64,000 nucleotides of DNA. Origin: Onchocerca lupi (taxonomy: Eukaryota; Nematoda; Chromadorea; Rhabditida; Onchocercidae). This document shows, piece by piece, positions 40,226 through 52,718 of the stretch. The stretch's first letter is position 1; each line of letters starts with the position of its first letter. Below the pieces are notes generated by a model. It saw only the letters and a program-made list of their open reading frames with translations, had not been told where the DNA came from and ran no database searches. The stretch lies in contig JAOVVO010000164.1 of NCBI GenBank assembly GCA_028564675.1, forward strand, positions 1 through 64,000, read 5' to 3'. Both the position numbers and the translations under genes were made by a program.

Positions 40226-41306
40226 GTATGGACAGTTCTCTGAAATTGCAAAACTTTCGGGCATTAGATTTAACTTGTTTTTCCGTGTTAGCAAGACTTC
40301 TCTAAAAGACTCGAGTTCATGCTTGGCTTTCCTGGAAGTTATCATTTTTTTAAATGAAATTTATTAAAACTATCAGTTTATAAATGATAATGAACTCCAG
40401 TTGGCTGATGCTGCGCAGATTGATAAAGAAATGAGAAAAAAATGGTCTGTGATTAATATTTTCCATTAGATATTTGATTTATTATCTTACATCTGTATGT
40501 ATATATTCATGCATTCTCATTTTGAACACCATGATTTTGCCATATAAAAAATCGTTTCTCTTATGATCATGAGTGTATCCTAGTACTGTTTTCTTCTGGA
40601 TTTTAAATTCTCTGCTAGAGTCATTACTATGTTTTTTATCTACTGCACTTTTATTGAATTTTTGCGCATAGACTAGTAATTAGAGTTGAACGGACATGGC
40701 TTTCAATATGAATTGGCACGATTGGTAAAAGATCTCTTGTTTGTTGTTCTGCATAATTCTCTTATTTTTGTGATTTGTTGCTTTGGTTACGGTGCAATAC
40801 TCGTTACCTTATTAGTATTTTTCCCGGTTGAAAGTGCTGCGTTTATGCTGTGTTAAAATCTTTTTATAATATTGTTCTAATTTTTGAGCTTGAGCGATTA
40901 TTGTAAATTCGGCATCTTTTTTTTTTTTTTTTTTTTTGTTTAAATGTAGAAAAATTAATTTCTGGAACGTTTATTTTAGTCGCTTTTTTTTTCTATTTCT
41001 GCATTATAATGTTTTAACTCAGATTCACGCAGTTTTTTGGTGGTTATTTGTTCGCTATTTTTTTCTGATGTGAAAAAGATAATGTAACTTTACTTCAGCA
41101 TATCAAGGAATAAATAGTGAATTTTGATAGATTTTTTGCAAAGATAGTTCTATTAACTCAAGAATAAATGGTTTACATATGGATAGAACATGCAATGAAG
41201 CGAAAGCTAGGTTTTGCATGTGATGCAATTTCAGCACTAAAATGTAGCATTCGAATAAACATTACTTTGAATAAGGAATGGATTCTGGAAAAGCAACAAC
41301 TGTAAT
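40226..41306. other. Convergent 3' region
   Basis: This lies between the stop of the MES-4-like gene and the stop of the minus-strand secreted-protein gene. A GTGAGT donor (40222) and a TATCAG acceptor (40376) lie here and may remove a short intron in the 3' end of the plus-strand transcript. Poly(T) runs occur at about 40917-40937 and 40986. No coding region is supported. Confidence 0.5.
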
Positions 41307-42993
41307 TCATGGGTATTGGATGCTGTTTCTCAAACAGTCATTTTCCGGAAATTCCATTCTGATGCCAATTGGCTGAAAATATCAACAATTTTTAAATTTT
41401 TTTTTGAATTTGAAAAGTAATAAACAAAGAGAAAGTTCCCGAGATTCATATATGTCATAAAGTAATCTGCCTCCTTTGCTTTTACCCTATATGCGGTAAT
41501 ATGACACTGCTTTTTGATCTCTGCAATGTATGCTTTCAAGGGAAATATAATAATGAATTTACATAATCTTTTTTTTTTTTTCTGTCAATTTTAAAAAATA
41601 AATAATGAAACTTACTTCCCGAATTTGATGATTGGATCGCAGCACGTCCAACGCGGATACCATGTTCGTTTCGCTGTAAAGGAAAAGAGCGTATTCATTT
41701 TGATGAGCATGGAGTTTCTTTTTTTTTTTTCGTACAATTTTTTATTGATTGATATGTTTAAATGAATGAAAAACTTGCAGACTTATTTTACACCTTAGAT
41801 CAATTCCAGTACTAGTGGGAGTAATACTAGTAATATTGGATTAATTACTAACAAGTTTTGTAAAAAACTTATGGTTTGTTTTATTTTCTAAGTAATTTGA
41901 CAATTTTAAAGCAATTTGATAAGATGAAAAATTAAATTCGAATTACAGTACTTTAAAATAGAGCGATAACATCAATTTAACAAGGCATATTTTCTTTCAA
42001 AATATTGAAGATTTTATATCAAAAGATGAAAACTCAATAAGAAATAATATTTTTAAATTGGAAGCAAATCTTATCACATTCATAGAACAATTCCTAAAGT
42101 TTATTTTTCAAGTCAAAAGTTTGTTGGGAAATGGAAAAAAAAAAAAGACGTCTTTATCGTTCACTGCAACATCCTTGGATGACTTTTGACAATTGTGGTG
42201 TTGCACTTCCTGCAGGGTCATCCATTCATTAATTATTTGTAGAATAAGTTGAAATATATATTGCAAAATAAAGGAAGAAAAGTAGCATGAAGAAATCATT
42301 TGGGTAAAATGTGATATAATTTAAGGATTCAGTTTCGGAACAATCAATAACCGAGAATTCAATGATTGGATTTGTTAAAAGAGAATTACCACAAATGACT
42401 GTTGAACTTGTTCGTTAGGTTCTGATCTTTTTGCTCGTTGCAGTTCATTAACCACATTAATTGCCGTCCCATTTCTTTCATCTTTATCTTTATTATCTTC
42501 CTCACTGCTGCTACTGCTTTTATCTTTCTTTTCCCTCATCTTATAATCTCGTTTATCTTCTATAAAATTTACCTTATTATTACTTTCGATACTGCCATTT
42601 TGTTCTGACATTAGCAATGATATTAACTTGCATTTTTATGCATTAGAGTTAATGACACATAAATTTTGGAAATATTAATAAATATGTAAAAATGCCTCAG
42701 CAGAGATGCATGAAATGAAATTTGGTTTCAAATCAATTAATTAAATTCTCATACCACGGTTCTTGTCTTTTCTATGCTTATCTTCATCATCATTTTTTGT
42801 AAAACCTGAAATTAATCACAGACAGTTATATTTTCGTTCATGATGAAAACAAAAAAAAGAAAGTTTTACCTGACGACGAGGTATACTCTGAAGTATTATC
42901 AGCTGTCTTTTTTCGATTCTTATTACGTCCTGCATCTATCTGGCACAATAATATACCGATTATCAATACCACAACAATTACTTTGATATTCAT
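41307..42993 (-). CDS. Small secreted charged Ser-rich protein with C-terminal cysteines
   Basis: Seven exons: 42870-42993, 42755-42805, 42390-42604, 42150-42209, 41616-41673, 41486-41520 and 41307-41372; 202 residues, every junction in phase. The N-terminus is a clear signal peptide (MNIKVIVVVLIIGILLC, cleavage near QIDAG). Then comes a long hydrophilic Lys/Asp/Glu/Ser region with a serine run (KSSSSSEEDNKDKDE) and several dibasic sites, notably QRAKRSEPNE. The last 85 residues hold three Cys (HNCQK, KKQCHITAYR, ENDCLRN) and PIGIRMEFPEN. The seven small exons and strong splice sites make it a real gene. Architecture suggests a secreted preproprotein cut at KR. I do not recognise the family. 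The end loosely recalls the first half of a cystine-knot domain, but the usual CxGxC that would follow is absent. Confidence 0.7.
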
Positions 42994-43000
42994 CGTACGT

Positions 43001-43010
43001 TATACTGCAA
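43001..43010 (-). promoter_or_regulatory. Putative trans-splice acceptor of the secreted-protein gene
   Basis: On the minus strand ATTGCAG ends at 43005 and the ATG follows after 11 bases. No upstream exon was seen. Consistent with spliced-leader addition; inferred. Confidence 0.4.
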
Positions 43011-43928
43011 TACTCATTTTCTAATTAACTTTTCCAAAAGATGAAAAATAAAAAAAAAAAAGAAACGATTACAAATTATTTCAATCCTGTCAAAGTGTGA
43101 TTTTCAAAACTGATACTTTAAAAAGAATTAATGAACAATTAATGGAGAAGCTAATCAGACTGTTTTTATATATTTCATTCATTATAAGTTGAAAAAGACA
43201 TTTGTAACTAACGTGAAATCTGGAATCGATAAGTAAAACATAGGATAAACAGAGAGAAAACTTAAAGATTCTAGATATCGTTCTTTGAAAAGTTTACAAT
43301 GTAACAAATAATAATTGTTTCTGTAAAACACTTTTTCATCAGAACAGAAGTTTGAAGCAATAAATAAGAACTTGAATAAAGAAAAAAAAAACGTTGTAAG
43401 CTTAAAAATCAACTTATTATAGCTAATATGTGTAAGATATTGTTATATATGCAGAAATAATTATGAAAAAAGAAGCAATAATTGTTTAGCAAATAGTAAA
43501 CAGGAAAAAATTCCAATTTTGAAAATTTATTACTGCATACCTATTTGAGCCCTCTGGATCTCATGCAAAAAGAATAAAAAAATTATACCATTACTTTATT
43601 ATTTGTGATTTATTTAAGTCACTTTTTGAAAACCTATTTGTTCCTCTGGCACATTTGATTTTAATATTGATAAAAATATTTTTCACGAAAATTTTTCTGA
43701 TAAAATCTTACTTATATTTGACCAGTATTTTACAATATTTCACTGATCAAATGTATGTAATATATCAATTATTGAGCCCTTATATTCAAATATGAATTGC
43801 ACTTTTAAAAGATTACAAAATGAAACAAGGAAATTATCCGATCAGGACGATCCATACACATATATCAACTAACCGGCCATAAATGCATATTTATGGATCC
43901 TAAAATGAATGACGATCTTTTGCTTCAG

Positions 43929-43960
<32 letters not shown>

Positions 43961-45211
43961 AAAAAAAGCCATAAGGAATCATTATCATAGACTTCATGCA
44001 CAAATTTTGCCAGATTGGTGTGACATTCGAACCTAATTATTTCTACGAATTCTTAAAAGTAATTTTCATCCAAATAGTTAATGAAAAAAAAAAGATAGAA
44101 AAACATAAATAGACAAAATTACAGACAAAGTGTGGGTTACTTAGGCTTAAAGGATGAATGGCAGTTGGAATCAGTTCTGGAAAAGCAACTGTTTCGATCA
44201 GAATTGAAACAAGAAATCGATTCTTGATGGAAAAAAAGAGCCTTGAATAACTGCTCCAACGAGGAACGATGAGTAATTGAACAATGATAAATCACATTTT
44301 TTTGACATTACACACAAACATCCACCATTCTGCAACTACCTCTTCATTGCAATAATGACATTTTAAGTTAAATTTTCCGGTATTTTCAAACTATTTTATA
44401 TATTTCGAACCTTTAACATTATCAAGAAAATATGTAGATTTCCTATATTTATTACGCAAAAAACCAAGTCGGATGACATCGTCATTCCAAAACTATGCTA
44501 GCATGCAACTTTTACATTTTTCTTTTTCCAGTAGAATGTTGCCATCATTACAATCGTAACATAGATACATAAAAGCTGAAAGATCATTTCAAATAGGAAA
44601 AACCTTAGCCCAGTCCTTCCACATCAAATCAAACTGGTCGCAACTCATACAAACGCCCAGCCATAATTTGCTGACCGGACCTTGTCCAGGAACACTTTTC
44701 TAGTCCTATCCTTTTCGCAGATTGAAAACATCCATTTTATGTTCTTTTTTCAGTTTCAACAAACACCTGTCTTTCTATTTGCCCAGTAGCATATTCATTG
44801 TCTTATTTCCTTATTTACATGCCCTCTTTCATATTTCAATGATATTTACTGCTACAACATTATGCAATTTTTCATTATGTACCACTGACAATATGATCAA
44901 AAAGGACAACATTACAAACATTTTTTCACACTATGTGTCAATCGTATATTCACATAAAAAAACGAAAAAAAAAACTGGAGCTCACTGAATTTTATTCATC
45001 TGTCTTATCAATTCTAAAAAAGAAAAAAAAAAGAGAAAATAGCATCGTAGCTTTTCCTCTATATATAACCCCGACCCAAGTTTTCTTAGTGAGATAAGAA
45101 TGACAGAAATTCTTAAAATTTATAAATTAGATTAATAATACTTTCACTACTTCCAGTTAACATAACTATTTCCATGAACAGTTAAAAATACGAGATCTTG
45201 ATAGCTAAAGC
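43011..45211. other. AT-rich spacer with a long poly(A) tract
   Basis: No gene supported. It contains a poly(A) tract of about 30 at 43928-43960 and other A runs. Open frames at 43182 (-) and 44722 (+) are Phe/Ile/Lys-rich with no exon partners. The right end should include the 3' UTR of the CLPTM1 gene, with a minus-strand AATAAA at 44991-44996. Confidence 0.5.
44991..44996 (-). terminator. Candidate polyadenylation signal of CLPTM1
   Basis: TTTATT on the plus strand, that is AATAAA on the transcribed strand, 216 bases past the CLPTM1 stop codon. Confidence 0.45.
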
Positions 45212-48200
45212 TCATCGTTCTTTTTTCGTTTCTATATTCTCCTGAACTATTTTAATCGAGCTCTGCAGACCATTATTGTTAAAAGATTTGGCATCCGTCA
45301 ATTGCTTTTGTGATTCTTTTTCACCAGTTGGATCTTCTAAGGAAACACCAAACTCATTAACACGTGTTGGATCAACTCGATAAATCCACCTTTGATAAAT
45401 ATATATCTGAACAGATAAAACAAATGAATATGTATGTCAAAATATAAATGTAAAATTTTTTTCATAGATTTGATATATTAAAACCTAATAACAAAAAGAT
45501 AAAGCAAAGAGTTGAACAGATGGAAATGTGAATCATCTTGGGAAAGAGAGCTATTATTTAGCAGGTAGTTTTAATATATTAATATATACTTGAGCTATCT
45601 AATCAAAGACAAGTGAATTCAAACTGATTTGGTCCCGAAGATTTATCTAAAAATGATTCAGTGCTATATTTCTGTATGTAATTTGAAAATATTTCTTGAT
45701 CCAAAAGTTGGTAACCAACCAAAAACACAATATCATCTCGAAAACATCCTAAGCGATACATTGTTGGCATTCTGATGACAAATGCAAAGAGATCATCGAT
45801 GAACGTATTGATGAATTTGTATGTTAACATGCGCCAAGGCAAATGAGCCACAGATTTTAGCTTATAATTTATAAAAAGCTGAAATATTCAACATGTATCT
45901 CATCTTTTCTTCACAACTAAACTTAGCTAATATTTGGAAATACATATCAAATATCCTTTCGAAAAAAAAAATCAATTTTTAATTGAATAAAAAGAAAAAA
46001 AAATAACCAACTTGTGGTGTCATCATAATAAATCCAAATGTAAGTAAAAAACTATAAAGCATGCTCAGTATCCAACTATACCAACCACGCTGTTCGACAT
46101 ACATAAGAGAATACACTGCATAGCCACCAAGCAATGGAAATAGCACCCATGACAAATACTTGAAGGCTAACTAAAATTATATTACAAAAAGTTCGATGGT
46201 ATAACATCAAAATATCCAACAAATTTATGGCACCAAACTCCCGATTTCTATATCATCATAGAATGAATAAAATTTTAATTTTCCGTCCACAAAGTATTTC
46301 CAATCCTCACTTTATCAAAATCATCACTACGAATAAGTTATTCCATCAAGAAAGCGAATACAGTTAAAATTACTGCAGCCATAAACTAACCTGATCATAC
46401 TGTTTTGTATCTGATTCAACGTATGATCCCTTATCAGTAAATGTGATCTTCGGCAAGAAACCAAATAGTTTCTGGGTCCGATCGACCTTAAATGGTGATT
46501 TTAAAAATGAATAATGAATTTCAGTCAATTAGGAGAGGAGATGATGTTGAACATGGCAAAGATTAGCTGAAAGCATATATTCATGCATATCAATTTAAGT
46601 TAGAAACAGAAAGGGTTTAGAATATATACTGTTTGTAAATTATGAAGGTGAAAACTTTACATTTATATTAACGCATTTCGGTATTTTCCATAATTCAATC
46701 AGCAAACCAACTCCAACAGACATTTTGATAATCCAAGAAGTATCGTTATCACAGATATAGAAGAAAACGATTAGAGATTGGAACACACTGAATAAAACAG
46801 AACGAACAGATAAGCCCTACAAAAGAAATCCAGAGTAGAAAAATAAGCAACATTTTAAAGAAACTTAGCAGTCTTACAACAGAAAATTCTACATACCTCT
46901 AAGCTCTTTCGTGATCTCCAAAACTGGATGTCATTTTTGAAAGCCAAAAATTCGAAAACGGTATGTAGTAATGAAACAGTAATTGTCAGTCCTGGAAACA
47001 CCGAAATTTTCTGCGAATGATTTCCAGCAAAGATGTTTTATCGATAAATACTTCTCTTAAAATGAAATGGCTAACCAAGCAATAGTGGACTTGTTTCAAG
47101 AAGTGCTTGTTTGATTGAGTCCTGGTCATCATCCCCATCTTCAAATAGTTCACCACCAAACATCTGTGACCATTTCCCACGCATCTGCAGGAAAGCAAAT
47201 TGCAAAAACTATTGAGAATTAAATTCAAGAAAAAAATATTCCAACAGGTTAAAGTGATAAAATGTAGATTAATGGACCGACGTATGAAACCAATTTTAAT
47301 TTTGAATTACTTACCACATTTTTTAGTGTTTTATGCAACCCCACAAAAAAATCCACATTTGACTGGCTCAATAAAATCGCAGAAATTTGCTTTGCAGATT
47401 TTGTGATCTACATATTTTTCTCTGCTATGCAAAACTAACCTGCTGTGACGCGTATAGCTGCCATTTAAATAACGATATTGGGGCATACCGGATTGACAGC
47501 TTTAGTTCTTGAACTGAGTTATTTATTAACATGTAATCGGCTGCCAAGTTCCAATAGTCATTGAAAAAGAATATGGGCTTGTAGGTGTTATCAATCGGGT
47601 CAAACTTCACAGCTTCATCAAGAGGGGATGGCAACGAACCTATCAATAACTGTTAATTGATAATGAACCAATCTGGATGAAATAAAACAACAATTGACTA
47701 ATCTTACTTACAAAGAAATCCATGCAAATTCTATTAAATTACAAATCCTTTTAAACGACTGAAAAGTGCTGAAAACAGCACCTCTTTGCCATGCTGTCTG
47801 ATCATCGACAAGATTAATCGTTATATTCGGATGCCAATAATTGAGTACTTCAAAACTCATCACTTCGGCCTTCTTTTGTTCTTCCTCAGTCTGCTCCGTC
47901 TTACCAGTAAGTAGATTTTGCGTTTTTTTGTAATATTTTTTTTTATATTTGTTAAGCTGCCGTACATTATACAATACCTGAAAATACAAACAAATAAAAC
48001 TGGCACTAGCTGCAAATTTTCAACAAAGATGTATAATATCAAAATATATTTCATAACATTAGCTGAATTTTAATCTTGAAATGATAAAATAAGCTTAAAA
48101 AATTTGACTCGAATGAATATATTTACTATTGCCAAGATTTAGAAATAACCTCTCTTTTAACATGATGCCGACTTCTACGATCAGGTGATTGATCCTTCTT

Positions 48201-49044
48201 TACAATGAATACATGAATGTATAACGAGCCATTATTAGCAAGTGATTTGGGAGTGGGAAATGTAGCTGATTTAGTACGTGAACCATCACCATCTGGACCA
48301 GATGTCCAATCACTGTATGTTATACCGGTTTCTTTCCAAAATAATGCACTTTCCTCATCAAATTCATCAAACTTCTCTTGCTAAAAATCTTTCAAACCTA
48401 ATTTTGCAAAATACGAGACTAAGTATGGATAGGTTTCATAGGAAAATTAAACAAACAATTTCCTATTATTAGAACAATTAAATCTAGTGAGAAACGCATT
48501 TTTGAAAAGGAAAAAACAAAAGGAGACATCAAGTTTTAAACAAACCGAATCTGAGAGGTATACATAAAGATCAAATTTCTGTCCTGGTTGGAAAAGATTT
48601 CGCGATGGTAAAGAGGCACCTTTGTTCGGTGCTCCCGTATTATTAAGACCAACACCACCTGGCCGTCCACTCATAAAATCTAAAACAAGAATATTTTCAC
48701 CATTTGAAACACATAATTGAGGACTCCCAAAAAGAAATCAATATTACTTTTTAAACATGACGTCACGAAGTAAACAATCATAATGCGATACAGCATGCCT
48801 TTCATGAATGTCCATGTATCGAATCCCTGAAACACGAACTGAAGACATACAAACTCTCATCTCTTTATCTCTTTCTCATGATTGATTCTATTGCAATTTC
48901 ATGATAAAAAGTAACAGAAACAGATGCTTAAAAAGATTATATCGTATTTTAAAAAAGTACCCGTGGCTGTTCAGGATTAGCTGGAGTTTGGTCGCCAGTT
49001 CTAACGACTCCACCACTAACACTGATTTCGTTGCTTCCCGACAT
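45212..49044 (-). CDS. CLPTM1: CLPTM1 family multi-pass membrane protein
   Basis: Thirteen exons: 48961-49044, 48748-48826, 48546-48679, 48150-48380, 47782-47977, 47440-47639, 47076-47184, 46897-46991, 46661-46816, 46391-46486, 46012-46170, 45720-45878 and 45212-45406; about 630 residues against about 670 in human, complete. Landmarks in order: an N-terminal transmembrane anchor (FMKGMLYRIMIVYFV), SALFW, LYIHVFIVK, LNKYKKKYYKKTQNLLTG, HPNITINLVDD, NDYWNL, EFLAFKNDIQFW, LSVRSV, YLSWVLFPLLGGYAVYSL, FGFIMMTPQLFINYKLKS, AHLPWRMLTYK, NTFIDDLFAFVIRMPTM and YQRWIYRVDPTRVNEFG. Known members sit in the ER and Golgi. Vertebrate CLPTM1 retains GABA-A receptors intracellularly, and the paralogue CLPTM1L is linked to a lipid scramblase activity in GPI synthesis. 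The lumenal domain precedes five or six C-terminal membrane segments. The charged C-terminus ends KKER. Confidence 0.95.
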
Positions 49045-49054
49045 AATACACAAC

Positions 49055-49080
49055 CTGAAGTGCCTTCACAACCTGCAGAA
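49055..49080 (-). promoter_or_regulatory. Acceptors upstream of the CLPTM1 start
   Basis: Two AG acceptors precede the CLPTM1 ATG on the minus strand: TTTTCTGCAG ending at 49073 and CACTTCAG ending at 49055, which is 10 bases before the ATG. No coding exon lies upstream, so one of them is probably a trans-splice site. Confidence 0.4.
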
Positions 49081-49444
49081 AAGATGAGTGAAAGAAAAAT
49101 GTTTCCCCCATTTCTACAAGAAAATATTATGGAGCTTTCCATGTAGCCCTAACAGGTCGTTGACGTTTTCAGAATTACCAGTATCACCATAATCCTTCCA
49201 ATTATGATTCATTTAATTTCTTTATCTCTGATGATAAAACTAGAAAGACATAGTGGAATCAACAAAGTTCAAACATCAAAAGATTGCTTTATCAACCCTA
49301 AAACCAGAGCACCGCAAAAGAAATTATGTGGAAGCAGAGAAGAACAAAAGTCTACATCATTGGCGAGAAAGTATTTTGGAAAGGATTGAGAGAAAGTGCA
49401 AAGAGTAACAACTAACTGTTGTAACAAAGAATGAGAGCTATTCA

Positions 49445-49678
49445 ATGGTCAAACAGTTAAAGGAAAAGAGAGAGAGAGACAAGAGAGAAGAACTGCTGCG
49501 TAGATTTTATCAAAACTTTCGCCGTCTTTCTACTGCTATCAATAAATCAGCAGCGTTTGCATTGAGGAATTCCTGTCCGAGAAACGTTGATGACGACGAC
49601 GTGGACGCGATGCAAAACCTAAATCTCATCGGTGACATTTGTGCTGGAATGGAGTTGGTACCGGAATTGTTCCCGTAA
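49445..49678 (+). CDS. Candidate 77-residue basic helical protein, divergent from CLPTM1
   Basis: ATG at 49445, stop at 49676-49678. It starts with a highly charged helix (EKRERDKREELLRRFYQNF), continues RRLSTAINKSAAFALRN and ends acidic then hydrophobic (VDDDDVDAMQNLNL, MELVPELF). Base composition is less AT-rich than its surroundings. The same frame is open again upstream from about 49258 to an in-frame TAA at 49408, with basic residues, so an unrecognised upstream exon is possible. Not recognised. It may share a bidirectional promoter with CLPTM1 (start 400 bases away). Confidence 0.35.
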   Translation: MVKQLKEKRERDKREELLRRFYQNFRRLSTAINKSAAFALRNSCPRNVDDDDVDAMQNLNLIGDICAGMELVPELFP

Positions 49679-50926
49679 AGAAAAAGGAAGGGGAAATTCC
49701 GTCACTCTTCACCAATTAGAATTTCATATCAGTATATAACATTACTGAACTTTCATTGAATAGTCCATTTGAGGCTGGAATGATCGAAATTTTTACTGTT
49801 AATAATTCTAAGCTTATTGCATCCATCTAAATGAATTTTAAATAAGTAATAATGCTATTAAATGAAATCAGAATTTCAAAGATTTAATTTAAAATAACAG
49901 TTGATAAAATTTGTTATAAAGTCAATATTTATGGCAGAAGTGAGGTTTGGAAAGTTGGGAGTGTGATATTTCATCGTGACTAGAATACATGAAATTAATT
50001 ATGTTGCCTTTTTGTTAATGTTTTTAAAAGTGAATCATATAAATGTTGTAATATCAACAAATTATAATCATTATTTATTCGAAACATCTGACTTGTCAAG
50101 TCTTCATTTTAATACTGCATTGAATTTTATTAAGTCCATCCATACATTAATGCAACAGTCGCCAAGGAAAATTTAATGCTTTAATGACAAATCAACAAGT
50201 AGTGTCATTGGACGGTGACATGCTGTCACAAATTTTTTGGTCATAAAATTGACAAAAGAAATTTGGCAAGGGGCAAACTTCCTTGAATTTACTGATAAAA
50301 TGTTCGTTATAGGTGTAGTGAAAGCGTGTTATCGCAAACTTAGTTATAAAAATTTACTGAAAATACCAAATCATAAAATAGAGTTATTTGTGTATGATCG
50401 ATATGACATCAGATATATTTATCAATTAATTTAATATCTTAAAAATATTGGTTGCAAGAAGAATGATGAATTTTAGACGAAGAAGGAATTTGGTAATTGT
50501 TTTGATCACCAAGTAATTGAATAGAAAAGTAAAAAAAAAGTTCGTCACTCACTTTACTAAGTCCTATTATCGATGATAATTGTTGGTTAAAACCGAGATA
50601 TTTTATAATATAAATATGATAAAATAATCAAAGTATTTGTATAATAGAAATTTGCAACATTTCTTAGTCAAATGAATCATTTATCCATATCTTATCTTTT
50701 AGTCTTATACGAAAACTTTTGTTCCCTCATCCTTCGATCTGTTAAAACTTGCGTGCATTGTCTAGAATGTTGTAAGCCATGATAATTGTCTGAAATGCTG
50801 TAAGGACTAAAGGTAAGCTTGGTCTATCTCTTAAATGAATGAATGAATGAAATGAATATCCTTTGTGTTGATAACAACCCTTTGTATAATATATTGCAAG
50901 TCATCGCCTACTACAAGTCTATGGAT
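49679..50926. other. AT-rich spacer left of the retrotransposon
   Basis: No gene supported. It holds short AT-rich open frames (49976, 50237) with no domain and a (GAAT)n microsatellite at about 50838-50860. Confidence 0.5.
50838..50860 (+). repeat. (GAAT)n tetranucleotide microsatellite
   Basis: About five GAAT units, the last interrupted by an extra A. Confidence 0.75.
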
Positions 50927-51476
50927 TGTCGCGAATTCCGATATCGAAAGACTCCAACCAAATATCAAACAAATAAATAATTGAATAAATTCCTCATTGT
51001 GAAAAAATGTAATCAATATTGTGAATCATTTAACTGATATTTACATTCCTTAGATTTATTTCTCACTGCATTCCCATGTTTTTCCTGTTTTTACCTATGC
51101 TAATATCTTTGTATTTCTGTCATACAGGAAATGCCTTTGCTATCAATCGCTCACAATACTCATCTAAATTCACATTTTTGTCCAAATTCACATCCTTATC
51201 AATTAGATGCTCATGTTGTGATTAGGTCTTAACAATTTCCGGTGTTTAATGTAAACCACTCTCATCTCTAATACATATAAATCTGGTTGTATTAAGAAAA
51301 TAGCTATCTTCAAATAAAGATTTTATAATACAGTGTGGAAGCGATTCAACCAACTCGACTCGACATAACTCAGCTCAACTCGACTCGACGTAACTCAGCT
51401 CAATTCGCCAAGACTCACTAGTGATATTTTGCTAACGATCGACATCACTCACCACGATTCAGAAATATTCACGACA
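50927..51476 (+). repeat. 5' LTR of the BEL/Pao element
   Basis: About 550 bp, TGTCG...CGACA. It contains an AATAAA-like signal in CTTCAAATAAAG near 51310 and a 25-bp tandem duplication at 51351-51400. The 3' LTR aligns over the full length, with frequent single-base differences and small indels. Confidence 0.92.
51351..51400 (+). repeat. 25-bp tandem duplication inside the 5' LTR
   Basis: Two near-identical 25-base units beginning CAACTCGACTCGAC, differing at one position (ATAACT versus GTAACT). The 3' LTR has a strongly diverged version at about 59511-59560. Confidence 0.8.
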
Positions 51477-51484
51477 AAATGAAT

Positions 51485-51502
51485 TGGTGTCCGAGGTGAG
51501 GC
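51485..51502 (+). other. Primer-binding site
   Basis: TGGTGTCCGAGGTGAGGC begins eight bases after the LTR end. A PBS complementary to a tRNA 3' end starts with TGG, as here. The priming tRNA was not identified. Confidence 0.6.
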
Positions 51503-51529
51503 AATGATGTCAAATAGCATTATTGCCAG

Positions 51530-52718
51530 TATTCAACCCCAAAAACCAGGTTAGCCTTTCTTCTTAAAGAGATAAACTCCCTAGAATTCGAATCTCTGGA
51601 CCCAAACTCTTCATTAGATCAACAAGGAATCTTTTACACGACAAGGAAACAAATACTCGCAGACAAATCCGATAGAGTCCAATTACGTGTCAAGGAACTT
51701 GAAAATGCCTACAATACATGGCTTAAGTACATTCAAAACATCAGTGCGACAAAAAAAAAGGGAAGATGAAGAAAAGGCTTACGAACAGGTCACAGAGAGT
51801 AAACATGGACTATTCCAAATTATGTATGACGGGAAAGAAGCGCAGATAACGTAACAAGGTATAAGGATGACGCCGAGCAAAAGTTGGAGCAGTTATTTAA
51901 GAGAAAGAATAAGGAACAAGAAAGATTAATTTCTCCTTCAAACCTTACTGTCAATCTCTCTCAATTATCCCTACCTACCTTCAATGGTGACCCCAGACAA
52001 TGGCGGCAGTTCTGAAGCAGTTTCAACGCAGCAGTCCATTCACAAACAATTCCCGAAATCCAAAAATTGAATTATTTGTTTTCATGTCTTAGAGGTAATG
52101 CTTTACAAGTTGCATCAGGCTATGAAATAACACCTGAAAATTACGAAGTAATTAAGTGACTACTTAGAGATAAATATGGAGACCTTTCGACAATAACGAC
52201 AATATTATACAATGAACTCCAAGCCATCAAAAGGAATGGATGGCCACGATCGAAAATATAGAACGAGTGTTACGCCAATTGGAAGCCATAGGAGAGAACT
52301 TGGAGCATTCAAATATCGAAACTAGATAGGAAATAAGTTACCATTATGGATTCTGAATAAGATATATACTCAAAAGAAAGTAGGGTGTCTTGGTCAATTT
52401 CAAAACTTAGAGACTTTCTGTCGAATATAGTTCATGTAACCTAACAGGTCAAGAATTATCAGCATCCTTCCACATTTACGGACACTTAATTTAAAACCAA
52501 CAAATTAGTACCAAAACCGAGATATAATCCTGGAGGAATATCAGCATTGTCGAGGTACGTAGGAATCCAAAATTCTCATCATCCGCAACTCGAAGCAATC
52601 AACATTTATCACAACTCGCTATTAATAAAAAAGGCCGTGTATATTTTATACTTGAGATCATCGGGATAGCGAATGTGACATCTATCCAACTGCTAATGGC
52701 AGAAGAAATCGTCTCAAT
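51530..52718 (+). pseudogene. Degenerate gag 5' region
   Basis: A gag-like reading drifts between frames with several stops. Lys/Glu-rich coiled-coil-like text (around 51680-51930) is followed by a capsid-like segment near 51960-52140. No single frame is intact. Confidence 0.6.
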
